A stretch of 64,000 nt of DNA from Andrena cerasifolii (lineage: Eukaryota; Arthropoda; Insecta; Hymenoptera; Andrenidae). Every line of letters begins with the position of its first letter. The first letter of the stretch is position 1. Shown here one piece after another: positions 12,490-25,200 of the stretch. The notes below the pieces were generated by a model. It did no database searches. It was not told the DNA's origin and saw nothing but the letters and a program-made list of their open reading frames with translations. A program made the position numbers and the translations under genes. The DNA lies in the NCBI RefSeq assembly GCF_050908995.1, contig NC_135122.1, positions 15,230,501-15,294,500 of the forward strand. Direction: 5' to 3'.

Positions 12490-12744
12490 CAGTAGCGCGT
12501 CCAGAGGGAGGCCAAGGGGCCCTGGCACCATCCCCCAACAAAAAAAAAATAGGAAAAAGAAGAATAATATAACCAGAACTGTAATTCACGTAATTAATTT
12601 GTTTTGTTTTAATTAATTAAAACAAGTAATTCAAGAGCTTTGTAAAAAGAATGGAGAACTGAATTTTATTCAATTTGCATTAAACATATTTGTATCCGCT
12701 CAACTCGACTCCCCGCCATGATTAAATGCTGAGTGCGCCAACTG
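12490..12744. mobile_element. Possible decayed hAT-like MITE
   Basis: The left end reads CAGTAGCGCGTCCAG followed by AGGGAGGCCAAGGGGCCC, resembling the CAGTGGCGGATCCAG ends seen on many animal hAT-like elements (from memory). The proposed right end, CTGAGTGCGCCAACTG, is a loose inverted match. TCACT is present immediately outside both ends. The interior is AT-rich with a poly-A run and no coding frame. hAT elements should give 8-bp duplications, so the 5-bp flank weakens the assignment. Confidence 0.35.
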
Positions 12745-14895
12745 TCACTGACAGAGTTTAATGGGCTTCAACAGTTGTGTTGATGAAATTAGGTTGAGAG
12801 ATTACTGGGATAGGTTCGGAAGATGAGAAATTGAGAAACGCTTTTGTGCTGTGGATATTCGGAAATTGTAGTCTCTGATAACATGGCCACTGGAGATTTA
12901 CCGCAATATATAGTGATTAGCCGAGCATTCCGATTGCTTCTGTCGAATTTCGTGTGATCCATGGTTCTCGGGCGGCTTCTCCGGGCACTCGGTTCATTCC
13001 AATGTTAATCTTCCTTTCTGTACGTGATTGATTTTATTGCTGACACTGACCGATCCTGGCAAGCTGGCTGCCTAGCGATACGGCGACGTAAGATGGCCCC
13101 TGAAACTTCCTTGTTATGAGAGCACACAGTGAAATAGAACGGGCGCGTACTGCTCTGTTATTTCGATTCCTGCGGAGGTTGGTACAGGCGAAATTAACAG
13201 CAAATCGTGACGAACATCTGTTCCACTGATCTCCCGTCTCCTGCCACGAATAATCCTCGGAACGTCGACCTACTCGTGCCCCAGCGCGGCATGAATAAAA
13301 TGTACAAGGTGGCTGTTTGGATTTAACCAGTTTGAATATCCTTGCCGCTACTACGCTTGTTCTACTGTGACTGCCTTTTGGTATAAGACACGCAGCATTT
13401 ACGAATTTTGCCAACGCGATTTAACAAGCGGGTTCCTGTGACCTCTACTCTGTTCGTAGACACGCGTCTATTTCGAATTATATATTTTGACAGCTGCCAC
13501 TAAACGTGATCCTTCATTCATTTGTAACAGTGGGTATATTTATTCAGAACCATTCTGTTAAGGACGATTTCAGACTTCAGAGTCTAGACTTCTTTAAAGT
13601 AATTTAATTACACGAACTCAATGGAGATAATTAAATTTAAAAGAAGCAAATATATCATTCCCTCAAATCGACCCTGATAAAATTACCACTCCACCCAAAC
13701 CTGGAACTGCAAATACTAAAGATAGTACAATATAATCAGATTTTCCAGGAGAAGTTACCCGAAAAGTCTGATTAGCTGCCACGTATGAACGCGTTTCATT
13801 GATTACGTCGTTCGTCTACCTGAAATTTTGTATACACAGCCCTCAGTCCGTCGCTGAGCTCAGAGCGATGTCAGTGAAGAGTAGCGTACCGTTCCGTGGC
13901 AATTCTTTCCATCGATGCCATTGCATCTGCGTTACGAGTACACCTGCACTTTCATATTCAATTATCAATCTACTTGTGTCGAACATATTACACCCCCCTT
14001 TACTATTTTACTCTGTACAAGATCAATTGAAACGAAATATTATAATAATCGGGGATCAACATAAGATCCATCGATACGTGTACACAAAATGTATGTTCGT
14101 TCCTCGACGACAGTATCTGTATATAGTATACAAATTTGTCTAACACGACGCACAGTTTCAAAGGAGTTATTAACCTGTCGCGACAAAACGAGAACCCCGG
14201 GGTCGGCGGACGTGTACCAGAACCGTCGGCTTTACCCCCGTCGACGCGGAACTTCAGAAAACGGGGTTTCGCGTCCGGGGCAAGTCATCGTTCCGTGTCG
14301 ATTGCACGGTAAATTGCGTTTTGGACGAGAGCGCCATTAATCTCGACGCGCGACACCGATTCCCCGGGGGCAGAAACCGCGTTTCCCGTGTCTCTCGTAT
14401 ATACGCGCTTTCCGCAACGACGCCTTTGTTTTCGGCTCGGGTCCCGCTCGTTTCCGTAATTTGAAGAAACGCCGACGCTTCCTCGTGTCGTCGCTCCAGG
14501 CAAGGGCCCCGTGCTCCCACGCTCTCGCCTCCTCGTTCTCCCCAATTCAGACGAGGGAAACGCGATAAACGTTTCGGCGAATTATTTGCAGTTTTTTCAC
14601 CGCTCGATCGCCAATTCGGCTGGTAAATTTTGTTTAAACGGAGGCTTCCCCTTCGCTTGTTTTCTTAATCGTGGATGTGGAGAGATGGGGTGTGTAGTTG
14701 GGAGCGTTGGAGACTACTTGGTCTTTCTAAAATTAAAGGATCTCTTGGTTGCGATAGGGAAATGTGATTCTAAGTTACTTTTACTAAGTCAGCCATTTAA
14801 ATGGCGACGGAGGTCAGTCATTATTGCGGAAGGAGAAGTAAGGAGCGTTTAGGATCATCTATTTCCGAAACGGAGATGCTCGATTTAAGGCTGCC
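12745..14895. other. Non-coding stretch, nothing recognised
   Basis: AT-rich between about 13430 and 14160, GC-rich after 14160. The frames at 13034-13414 (-), 13799-14143 (+) and 14511-14852 (+) show no motif or splice context that I can support. Confidence 0.45.
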
Positions 14896-15158
14896 TTAAG
14901 GGGGAACACCACTGTGACGGCCGGAAAAGTAGGCCATTTGTACGAATTTTTTTCAGGAATAATTTACAGTTTTCATAGAAAAATTTGATCACCTACCTTT
15001 AGTACGCTGTCTTAAGAGACTGTAGAAAAAAATAAATTGAAAAACATCCATAAATTTTAATGTATTAATTAATCTTCTAGACCCGCCCACGCGAGCTGGT
15101 CGAATGTGTAACTATGGAACAGCAGGTCCGAAATCAAATTTCATTTTTTTTTTATAAA
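14896..15158 (+). mobile_element. TTAA element, family A, left part
   Basis: Starts TTAAGGGGGAACACCACTGT and matches the complete copy at 47976-48335 over about 260 bp, including GTACGCTGTCTTAAGAGACT and the poly-T run at about 15147. After that the two copies diverge and the expected right terminus (GTGGTGTTCCCCCTTAA) is not found downstream. The copy is either truncated or a longer version of the element. Confidence 0.75.
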
Positions 15159-18100
15159 CTATATTAGTGTAGTTTCCGTTGTACGTACGGATTCTTTGAT
15201 TGAAAACAAATATTTTTAAATACGCTCGAAAAACTGTCGATCTTATTCGCGGATTTTCGAAACTTTTCTTTTAATGCGCACCATTTTTACAAAAATAATT
15301 TGTTTAAGAAATCGACACGTACGGGTGGCCTGCGGTGAAAACGCCACGGCGCAACAACATAATAGTAAAAATTAATTTCTTTACAATGTGGGTTAATCAG
15401 TTGTTCTGCTCAATGCCTGATTTGTAACTGGCTAGTGGTATTTTGGATACCTGTATTCACATATTCCCAGCGCTGTTTCTGTAAAGTGAATATACCCGAA
15501 ATGGCAGTCGTTAGCCACCAGAAGTGGCTCTCATGAAGCGCCCCCTAATAGATCCTCTTCCTCTAATTGACCCCTCGCAAACCCAGCCTCCCACGGAATC
15601 TCGAAATTAGTCCAAAAACTGATCAACATCGCCAACAGAAGACGTTTCCTCCATCACTCTGACCTGGTATTCCACATCTGCCAGGGCGCGAGCGTCAATC
15701 GAACACTTCGCACAGCAGCCACGGAGGCGAAACACTTCACCCCGCCGCTTGAAACTGCTCCTCTCCCCCAGGACACCCGGCAACGAGATTTCACGACTTC
15801 GCAAAGAGATCGCAAACATCAATACCGTGCCGACTGTCTCTGACGTTTTGTGCGCCGTCTTCGTCTGCTGCGCTCCGCGACAGAGAGCCTCCCGCCAACC
15901 GAGGAGCGTTTACGCTCCCCTCTGTAACGATACACTGCCACGGTGGTTAAACATCGCGACTATTCTCCCTCGACCCGATGGAAAAGCCGTCGCAGTAATT
16001 GCTCGGCGTATCCTCGGCTCGTCAGCGCGGAGAGGAGCCGAACGGTCGTTGTCGAACGATCGATACTGTGCTTCGAGTCGCGTGTAACCCTATTCAACGC
16101 TCCGGATCTTCGGCGTGTGTACGCGAAGAATTTTTCCGTCGCGCGCCGGGATTAATGAAACGGAACGATCCGCGAAAGAGTTCGGCGGCGAACGGAGAAG
16201 GAGGAGAACGTCATTACGACAGTCAATATTTGATCGGTGCTCGCCGAGGCGGGCGAGCGACAGAAATCTTTCTCCTCCGGCGGAACAATGCCTCTGGGAG
16301 CCTCGACGCCTCCGCTTCCGATGTAACGCGTCTTCACGCTCGCGAAATACAACCGCCAGCAGCTAGAATCACGCTCCGGCTGGCTGTCCGGCCGAAATTG
16401 ATCGATAACACGCAACAGCAGCTACCTCGTCGCTTGGCGTACCCGTGTGATCGCACAGTACACGCGTGTGATACACGCTCTGGCGATCAACCGAGATATT
16501 CCCCGCGTCATCGGAAATTGCCGGCAGCTACGACTGCGGGTCGTTGTGAACCTGGGAGGCAGTGGGTGGTCTTGTCAATCCGCTTTCTACTCGATTCAAT
16601 GTTCGCCACTGTTTCGAAGCGTAGGTGCTGTTAGAAGTAGCGATCGCAGAATGGCGATTCAGCTTTCTCGTCCAGGTTGACTTAGTGGGTAAAGAACGAC
16701 ATCGAGTGAAATTTTCTTTTCGTAGCCGAAGCTTGTATCAGATCGATGGGTCCGCCCACTTATAGTTCCTAGATTCCGTCGATTATATCTCTGCGCTGCG
16801 AACGTGGCTGGAAAATTTGCTTTTCCTCGGTCAGGATTTGACGGAGTTGAAATCTGGATGGAGGCAACCTGACGCCAATCAGTGGCCAGAACCTGAATCT
16901 TGACGTGGTTTGCCGAGTTCAGAAGTTAGTCTTGCCCTGCTGCATACGATGTTTAGGTAGATAACCCTTGAGGATGTGCATAATACAGTAGCTGACGAGC
17001 AAGAGCGACCCCAGGTTCGCAAGGTAGCCTTAAGATGTCTAACTCCGGGTTTACGTTAAACTTTAAGGGCAAACGACCGTTTTCTTAGATTCAAATCCGC
17101 AGTAATTATCAATTCTTCCCAGCCTTTCGCTTCTCAACTGATTACTCCAGGAGGTTTGTAAGTGAACTCCGTCGGAATCGAATCTTAAAACCAGCAGATT
17201 CGGCGTGTTCACCTTGCAAACTCAATTAGATTCCTCGTCCCGAAGCTGCTTCGCATCCCTTAGCTAACCATTCCTAGTTAGTTGATTCTCCTGAATTCTT
17301 GTAATATTGCAATGCTTCGTTCCATTCCCTTGTAATACAACAGTTCTTCTCACTGTCGCTCTCCCAAACTATCCGCCGACAATTGCGTTCCCAGTTCCTC
17401 ATCTCTTCGACCATCGATTTCCTTTTTCTTCATTCCCTCTACACGACCAACGAGCACCGGACCTTTTCTAGCCCAATCCCCCGTTGAACCGAGATTCCCT
17501 TCGTCGATTTTCCGTTACACCAGTGTTAATAGATGGCCGCCGAACACGCGGTCGCGTTATCGTTTGATCAGCACCCCTAATTTAATCGGCGAAAGATATA
17601 ATTGAAATCGAGCCTGGTCATTGTTTCTTTTTTTTTTCCCCCTCCGTCATATATCGTTTCTTCGTCGTTACTTCTTTTCGTCCACTTCCATCTCCCTTTC
17701 AGCGGATTCAGCTCAGGGAGGTTTACCAGCGGCCGTCGGCGTTAATTGAATTTCGGCGAGTTAATTAATTTCGTTGTGAATCCCGTAGATTCCACGGTAA
17801 TGAAGAACTGATGCGATACGAATTCGTCGTTCGGCTCGCACGTAACCGCGCTCTACAGTCGACACGGGCATCAAGGATATCTGGTCACACACCGATCCCG
17901 GGTGTCAGCGTAAAAAGAATAGAAATTGGCGCGTAAACGTTTCGCCCAGACTGGTTTCAATTTCTCGTGCACCGCCCCGGCAAAACGCACTTTTTCCCGC
18001 GTTACACAGGTGCGCGATCGTTCGGCGCGCTTCAATTTTTCGTTCGTCGACCCCGCTGCAACGACCCTTTTTTATATTATGCGATTCGATTCCGCGTTGA

Positions 18101-19022
18101 CGCGTGCCCCTGCACGGTTTTGCGTGCGGCGAATACGAAATGCTCTCGATTTAAATATTTATATTATACGGTAATCACCGCTGCACGTACAGTGATTCGG
18201 CTTTCAGATGAATATCGACGTCGCCATTAATGGGCACATCAAATATTGAAGCGTGCATCTTTCATGTACGTGGTCCGTCTCATGAAATTCTCCACGCGAC
18301 GTCAATCTTACAGGGAATTATTAAATCTCTGTCTAACGAGGAAGCAGGTAAATATGGATGAGACCGCGTGGAGAAATAATTGCGGAAAATTGAAGCAAAC
18401 CACGGAACTCGCCCGACCATCTGGCAGATCGGTCTTAATTGATAGACACGGAACTTCCGTGCGGGAGAGGGGGGCGTTTGGAAACGGGGGTGGCAATCGG
18501 CTCGCCGGACCGTGCATCCGCTTATAATCCGATTTCCCCGGGGTAAGCTGTCTGCGCGCATATACACGCGAATCTGGAAAGTAAACTCCGTGCCGTGGAG
18601 GTGATCCGTGTGTGTCACGATGCAAATGTTTGCTTGCTCAGCAAGTCGAACACGCGACGGCCATGGTCCAACTCCGACTCACACCGACCCTCCCGCGCGG
18701 ACCCTCCCGGATTTACCCCGTGGACTTGGACCAGCGCACGGGCGTCTTCGGCCGCATTGATTGCGAGTTTATGCTTCTCGATGAATTTCCCACCGTTCCA
18801 GTCGATCCAGATGGTGGCGGGTCTAACGATGTTGCTTGCAACTGCGATTCATTGTCTCCTGTTACATAGCGGTGCGGTTCAATACAGTGATTCAGTGTAC
18901 ATAGTTTGTTGGGGGAAGTTGGAGGGTCTTGTGACGTTTCTTGGCGCTTTTGATAGGCTTCAGACACGGCTTTTAGGAAAAGTATGCGATTGATAAAGGG
19001 AAATACTTGTTTTCGCGAATTT
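15159..19022. other. Non-coding stretch with one weak signal-peptide-like frame
   Basis: The frames at 15749-16680 (up to 211 codons) are arginine- and serine-rich overlapping products of CpG-rich DNA and are not credible genes. The frame around 18781-18900 begins with a hydrophobic, signal-peptide-like leader but has no proven donor site; it is discussed as a finding. Nothing else is recognised. Confidence 0.4.
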
Positions 19023-19372
19023 TTAAGGGGTTATGTCTAGTCAGGTGGCCGGAAAGAGGGGAATATTTGTGAATTTTATTGGAGAAGCGGAAGCATATTT
19101 ATTTTTAAAAACTATTAGAATTTTTGCTTTCAGATGCATCGTTTAGCCTAGGGAATGTCCACCAGCTAATGCTTAAAAAAACACGATTCGTATCCAAGCC
19201 GATATCTCCTTTAGTTAACAATAACGTCTCATGAAAATTTAGAGTAATATAGTTAAAAGATGTACCTTTTAGTAGAAAAACATTGTGTACGATTTTCACT
19301 TATACTTTTCCCCCCAAAAATTCCGGAACTTGTATGCTTCTTCCGGCCCTCTAGGTGGATGTAACCCCTTAA
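19023..19372. mobile_element. TTAA element, family B, copy 1
   Basis: A 350-bp non-coding element. The left end is TTAAGGGGTTATGTCTAGTC and the right end, reversed, is TTAAGGGGTTACATCCACCT. Both then continue into GGCCGGAA, giving imperfect inverted repeats of about 35 bp flanked by or including TTAA. It contains the ATCTC...TGAAAATTT module at about 19204-19240. Confidence 0.85.
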
Positions 19373-20454
19373 GTAGTAAGCGCTGGAATTAATCAGACGC
19401 GGTGCTCTGGACGAACGGTTTGTGTATTACATCGTATAAAAAAACCATTCAGTCTTTAGAAATTTAATTATTTAATGATAGGAGCGTGAACGCTTTCGTC
19501 CGTGAGTATCTTTGACTTTTAACGGATTGTTGAACAAGTTCGCTGGGTTAGGTAATGCTAATGCGGGCAAGAGTATATTTGTTGTTATGGCGAGATTAAC
19601 GGATTGAAAGTTCACTTAGAGTCCTGTCAGCGATGGAGGTGAAACTCGGCAGCCATTGCAATGGTTAGCTGCACGGATACGGTTTGTTCTACGAAATTTT
19701 CATTAGTTTATCGCGTCAGCTTACTTTCAGCGGGAAAATGGACGCCTGGAAGTGAGTTCCGTTCAATGGAAATTCCAATGTTGACGCGGTCGCTAGCTGA
19801 AACAGATATGAAATTTCCGTGGCGAACTTCTAACGCCAATTATTTTATTGCCGCTTGCGGGCATGGGTACGAACCTTCTGCATGGGGAATTGATTAAGAA
19901 ACCATGCAACGCTTACATAAAGTTTCGCTTAAAAGGGTGGGAAACGGTTTGAGTTTTATTCCACTTGGATAAGAAAATTCGTACAAATACCGACTAGACT
20001 TTTCATACGTGTTTAGAATTCTCTCTAGAAATGGGAAATAGAGTCGAAACTAGGTAGAAGAGAAGGAATAGTAGAATGCTCACAGAAACAAAGTAATCTT
20101 TATTCTACGATCGAATCGAAATTCGATGCTAAATAAACGAGGCGCCGCATTACCCTCGAAACCGCGCATTCAAACAAATTCGGGAAGGCCTGAGGACTGT
20201 TTTAGTTTTGTCACTCAAGCGGTTCCACGTGGAAAGGAAAAAGCCCTGAAATTGTTATGCTCGAGGTCGAGGTACATTCTTCAAATCCTCGGTTAAAAAT
20301 GCAGAACGCTCGTAACGAGAACCCATTTGAAGCCATAATGAATCTCGTTTCGTCTTTGAAGGACTTGTACGTGGAAATTACATTTCACGTTAGGTTTTAT
20401 AACAGCAATTTCTGCCACAGCCCCAATTACATCACCGCGTTTGTGCTTTACTTT
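19373..20454. other. Non-coding stretch, nothing recognised
   Basis: AT-rich DNA with short frames only and no supportable feature. Confidence 0.5.
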
Positions 20455-20630
20455 TTTCTCCCCCCCCGTACCTATCAATTGACAATTTCTGCGCCCGCCA
20501 GTAACAATCTTAATTCATTTAGAATCCACTCTATCGCTATTACTACCAATATCCACCCTCCAAGTCCCCGTTATTTCTCCAGGTGGTGATACAAAAAATT
20601 TCTTCAGTCACACGTTGCATACCACCCTGT
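20455..20630 (+). repeat. Tandem duplication, copy 1
   Basis: Shares CTATCAATT, AACAATCTTAA, TCATTTAGAATCCACTCTA and CGCTATTACT blocks in the same order with the next unit. The units are about 192 bp apart and around 80% identical. Non-coding. Confidence 0.75.
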
Positions 20631-20649
20631 TTTTGCTCTCCTTTCTCCC

Positions 20650-20820
20650 TTCCCTGCAACTAGCTATCAATTACCAATCTCCATGCCCACCAATAACAAT
20701 CTTAACTCATTTAGAATCCACTCTACCGCTATTACTGTCAATATCCAACCACTAAGGCCCCGTAATTTCTCCTCACGACGATACAAAAGATTCATTTTGT
20801 CACGCGTTCCACGCCACCGA
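20650..20820 (+). repeat. Tandem duplication, copy 2
   Basis: Second unit of the duplication that begins near 20455. The level of divergence indicates an old event. Confidence 0.75.
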
Positions 20821-21573
20821 GAAGGATTCCCGGTTTCACGTATCTAATCCTATCCTGTGCCACCGTAAGAGACCATTGTTCTACGTGTCTCGCCGATATC
20901 GCGTTATTTTTCCGCGGAATTCCTCGCTGCCCAAATACGTGGCACTTTATGAAACATCCTGCACGCGTATATAACTGGGCGCGAGAACGTACGGACAAAG
21001 AAGCAGCTATTTTCCATGCGAGGCAGGTAAGAGGGTCGGGGGCGGGACGGTTAACCCCTGAATCCAGTATAAAAGAGCTCCCCTTGTGTGCATCCCTCTA
21101 CCGTCCTCGTGTACGCGCGCACGTGCGCAGAGGCTGTCTGCGTGTGCGTGTTCTACCAGCGCTCACGTACGCGTTAGGTCTTACCGGTTATATACGGTTA
21201 CAGGGTCAAAGGTGAAGCACTGGCCAGTTAGATATATTGCGCGGGTGTTGAGTTTCAACGGCGTCGTTCAGATAACGGTAATCTCGGAGGCCTGGAGAAG
21301 ACCAACTATGCCGCCGGTGAAATTGAAAGACCCCTGTGGAACGGGAGGGAGCGTCGCCTCGAACGGAGACACAGGAAGACTCGATAAAAATAACACTTCC
21401 TCGATTATTTCAGCCTGTTCTTATTTCCCCCGAGGGACTTTGCTTTCTCACCTCTCTTGCCCAGTACTTGGTTCCTCTTGTTGCGCGGAAAGCATGGTCC
21501 TTGACTGCAACATTGATGTTGAAGTGGACATTGCGTTTGGTTTTACGTTAAGGGACTTTGAAGCGTAGATAGT
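20821..21573. other. Non-coding stretch with TATA-like boxes
   Basis: TATATAA (20968-20974) and TATAAAAG (21068-21075) are consensus-like TATA boxes, and CAG|GTAAGAG at 21026/21027 is a strong splice-donor match. The frame at 21086-21568 (160 codons) after the second box has no domain. A promoter or first non-coding exon is possible but unproven. Confidence 0.3.
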
Positions 21574-22268
21574 TTAAGGGGGTCACTCTCAAAATTTTCG
21601 AAAATTGTTCTTCAGGACGTTCGCATATTCGGCTAGCTACGTATTTTCTACGTGTTTTGAGTGCAACCAGGCCGCGAAATTCCTAAAATTGAAGGAGTTA
21701 CAGTCAAAAATATAGGAGCCTGCACATGAGATCGGATAATGATGTCCAACTTTAAACGTGAACGTAAAATCTCGAAAACCGCTCCAACGATTTGAATGAA
21801 AATTTACAGGGAGCTGCAGGAAACTATTCCCCTCCGTGTATTGGGAGCACATTATCAATATAAGTTCTTTAAAAAAAGATAAAAAATATTTTTCCTGCAG
21901 AAAATGATAAAATCAGAAATTTCAACATAAAAATTGTATTAATTTGTTTATCAAAATTTTGCTTCTTGCACAAGATGGGGACTGTCTTACAGTTTAAAAA
22001 AATGCCTTTACTTTGTGTTTTGGGTAATTCACCTGTCCGGAATCGTGTTCACCATCAAACGGTGCATCGCGTACACGCTCTTGCATTTATATTTATAACT
22101 CTTCTTCCCATAAATACATTTGAAATTTTCTTTTTGCGCATTGAAGTCAACGAAATGCCGCTTAAAAATTAAAACAGAGAAATTATCTATATATACATTT
22201 ATTACTTCAGAATCTGCGTTTTAGGAAGGGCCTGATTTTGGGCTGTTGAGGGTAACCTACCCCCTTAA
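21574..22268. mobile_element. TTAA element, family C
   Basis: A 695-bp AT-rich element. The left end is TTAAGGGGGTCACTCTCAA and the right end, reversed, is TTAAGGGGGTAGGTTACCCT, then CAA. TTAA occurs at both outer limits. The interior has the ATCTC...TGAAAATTT module at about 21769-21805, preceded by ACTTTAAACGTG. The small frames inside do not resemble a transposase. Confidence 0.8.
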
Positions 22269-25200
22269 CGCGTTGAGTTTCACCGTGATAATGTTTGGTA
22301 ATAGAATATTCCCTTTTGTGTAGGTATGAAGGCTGTGCGTGTGTTTTTAATTATTTTGTAATTCAGGGGTTGTCTAGTGTATGTAAGCTTTGAAACTCCA
22401 CCGCACCATATCGTGTAATGATTTCGCTGCGGTGCTTTTAGCCGTCCCGTCGATTCGAATGTTATCCGATTCGCCGGATCCCACGGCTTTGACACCGTTG
22501 GTTTATTCCGCTGAAAAAGTGGACCGCCGCGATTGGTCGCGTCCTATCTAATGCCCAACTGGGTATACATGATAAATCCTTATTTTTCAAACCTCTAACC
22601 GGCGAGCAACGAAACGATCCCGCGCTAAACCATTTCGGAGATATGTCCTACCATAAAACTGTACAGAATTATCGTTCACCTATTCTACTTGAAAGACAGA
22701 CGTATTGCTTACAGTCCAGCGTTACGTCAAAGTTGCACCGTCTTTTTTAAAATCGGTATCCAGAGTCCCGAAGTGCACGTCGAAGCTCAAGACCATCGAC
22801 TCTGGAGACTTAGATCTCAATACGAACAACTCCGTGGTCCCGAAATTCGATGCTCTCAACTGCGAATCATTAATTCCTAACAATTAAATTTTAATGCCCA
22901 ATGTTCCAGAGCCGTTTTAACTTTAAAATTCCGAATTCTCTTCCACCTCATTTGACTCCACGGAAGCGATGCATAGTCTAGAAATTCGATATCAACGTTA
23001 ATATCGCGTTATTGGGTGACACCGTGCAACAATTATCTACAAGCTTGAACGTTTGCTGATAAACGTAGCAGGTGTGCGGAGGGAACGTCGCTGAGAACTA
23101 TTTAGAGCGAACCGACAATTCGGGGTAGTTGAAGCCGCGAGGAAGCCGCGTCACGTATCCTCGTTTTGAAACGATGACTTTCCAACGGCCCCGGTAGGAG
23201 AAGATCAGATATCGTCAGGATGTGACGTTGGGGGGATGTATTTATTTGGCGAGCTTGCGGAAAGCCCTTAAGGGTTGCCTTTATTGCCGACCGCTCTCTC
23301 ACTTTATTCCTTCTACGTGCCCCCAAAACCCGACCTTCTGATAGGGTCCCTGAGAAAGGGGCATTTCTTTCAGACTTCTCCTTTACCGTTGGAATAGGTA
23401 ATAAAAGCGTAGCGAGATACCGTGTCTGCGATCAACGTGCCCGTGGAAAGATAATCTCGGATCCACGGGTACATTTATTACTTACTGTTCGCGGCATAAA
23501 CGGACCCTGAAATAGCAAACGATTCGTCCAACTTGCCCCCATTCTACATAAACTTTACCAAGCTTCTCCACGCATCTCTTTAAAACATCTAACCACAATC
23601 CTCCAGTCTGTTCGGCGAAACACTTCTAACTACCAAAATGTCCACTTAGAATTCCCGCCCCGTCCCATTAGAAATTTCAACTTTACAGGAAGAAGTTGCG
23701 CCTACGGCATAACACGAGCATCCTCTTAGAAGCTCGTACGCACCCACTGCCACGTGTTTAGCCCTCCAGGGAGCAAGTGGCGGCCTGTAACGATCCCTTG
23801 CCTGTTACAAAGATCTCGCGTTCCGCGCATCGAGACACGGGGCAAGCCCGAGAAGAAAGGGCAACCGACACGCGGTAGGCGAGCCGATTCACCGATTTCC
23901 GGTATCCATTATAATAGAAAGTGTGACGGGCGCGGGGGTATTGATCACGGGGGCGATTGCCAGCGTCCAATCGGTTCTGTTTTTCATTGTCGGTAGAACA
24001 AAAGCACGGGGACGATTCATGGAGGGACAAATGTCGGCGGTGGCGGACGCGAATATCGTGACTTTCTGCATCCGGGGGTGCTTTTTCACCAGCGTGCGAC
24101 AAACAAGCGGTACAGCTACGCCTGTACAGGGAAATCCGACGAGACTCGCGACTTCCTGCTAGGTGTACACACGCCGATCGATCTCTGCGACGCTCCATTG
24201 TTAGGATATTGAATTTTTTTTTTTTGCGTCGTCTGGCCGATTTACGTTCGACGACTCGAGTCGTGCCGTCATTAAATCGTAACGCGACTCCCCCGGGTCC
24301 CTTCGACGGCGGTCGTGATTGCGATCGTACGAGCATAGATGGAGATGGGCAAACAGGGATGCTTGCTGCTTGCTTCGGTATGAAACTCTGAGCTTGCACC
24401 CCCATTGCGCCTTGTAACCTTTACGGGAGCTTTTCGTTATTTGTACGAGATGTAGCTTGGAAGGGATGTGAACTTGAGATGGGGGTAGATATTCCGGAAT
24501 TTAGAGTTTGTGCAACGTTTATGAATTGCATGTATGGATCTAGGGTAAAGCTACGAAAAAGAGGCACCTAACTAATCTTCTAAACACTTCTTGCTAGATA
24601 TATAAATTTACCTCCAAGCTCTAAACCTAACACGCCTGACTCTAAGCACTGCTAGGTGCCTTAATTCTTCACCCTCGGTGTCTCGTGACACGTTTGCGAC
24701 TAGCAGCTCCAGTACGTACGCATCGTCGACCTGGCAACGGCAGATGAACTAAAACTGCCAGAAATTGCAGCGGCGCGTGCAACAAAACGCGAAAGCACTC
24801 TGAATGAGAGCCAGCGTTTGAATGTCTTTTGAAGGAGCGAACTGACGTCATTGGATAGCTGTTATTCAGACAAAAGTAAGAGGTTTATTGTTTAACAAAG
24901 GTCGCGAGCCTCGTCGTCGTCGCTGGCAGCGGGTATCTTCCGCCCGGCTGCGTCCTCTAAAGGGCCCGCATTTGAAAAGATACGTTTACAGCACTTGGCA
25001 AAGACTAATTAAACAGCGGGTCCTCGTAGTTTCGTCCGCGCTCGTAGTTTCTTGTGCTTTAAATTAGCTCCCCGGTCTCTTTGTGGGGTGTCTTGTGCTC
25101 GCGTGCGTTCGCGAATAAACTCGCTGGGGTGGGCGTCAAAGACACAAACTCGCGAAGTGTCGTTAAGACGCGTTTTAAGGCGCGAAATAACACACCGAGA

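Noticed and set aside
15999..16634. 211-codon + strand frame
   Set aside because: Overlapped by open frames in the other + frames and on the minus strand; composition-driven.
23758..24405. 215-codon minus-strand frame
   Set aside because: CpG-rich composition, arginine/serine-rich product, overlapping open frames on both strands, and no recognisable motif.
24562..24661. AGGCACCTA/TAGGTGCCT palindromic pair around about 100 bp
   Set aside because: Only 9-10 bp of inverted match, no target duplication, within expectation for a 64-kb sequence.
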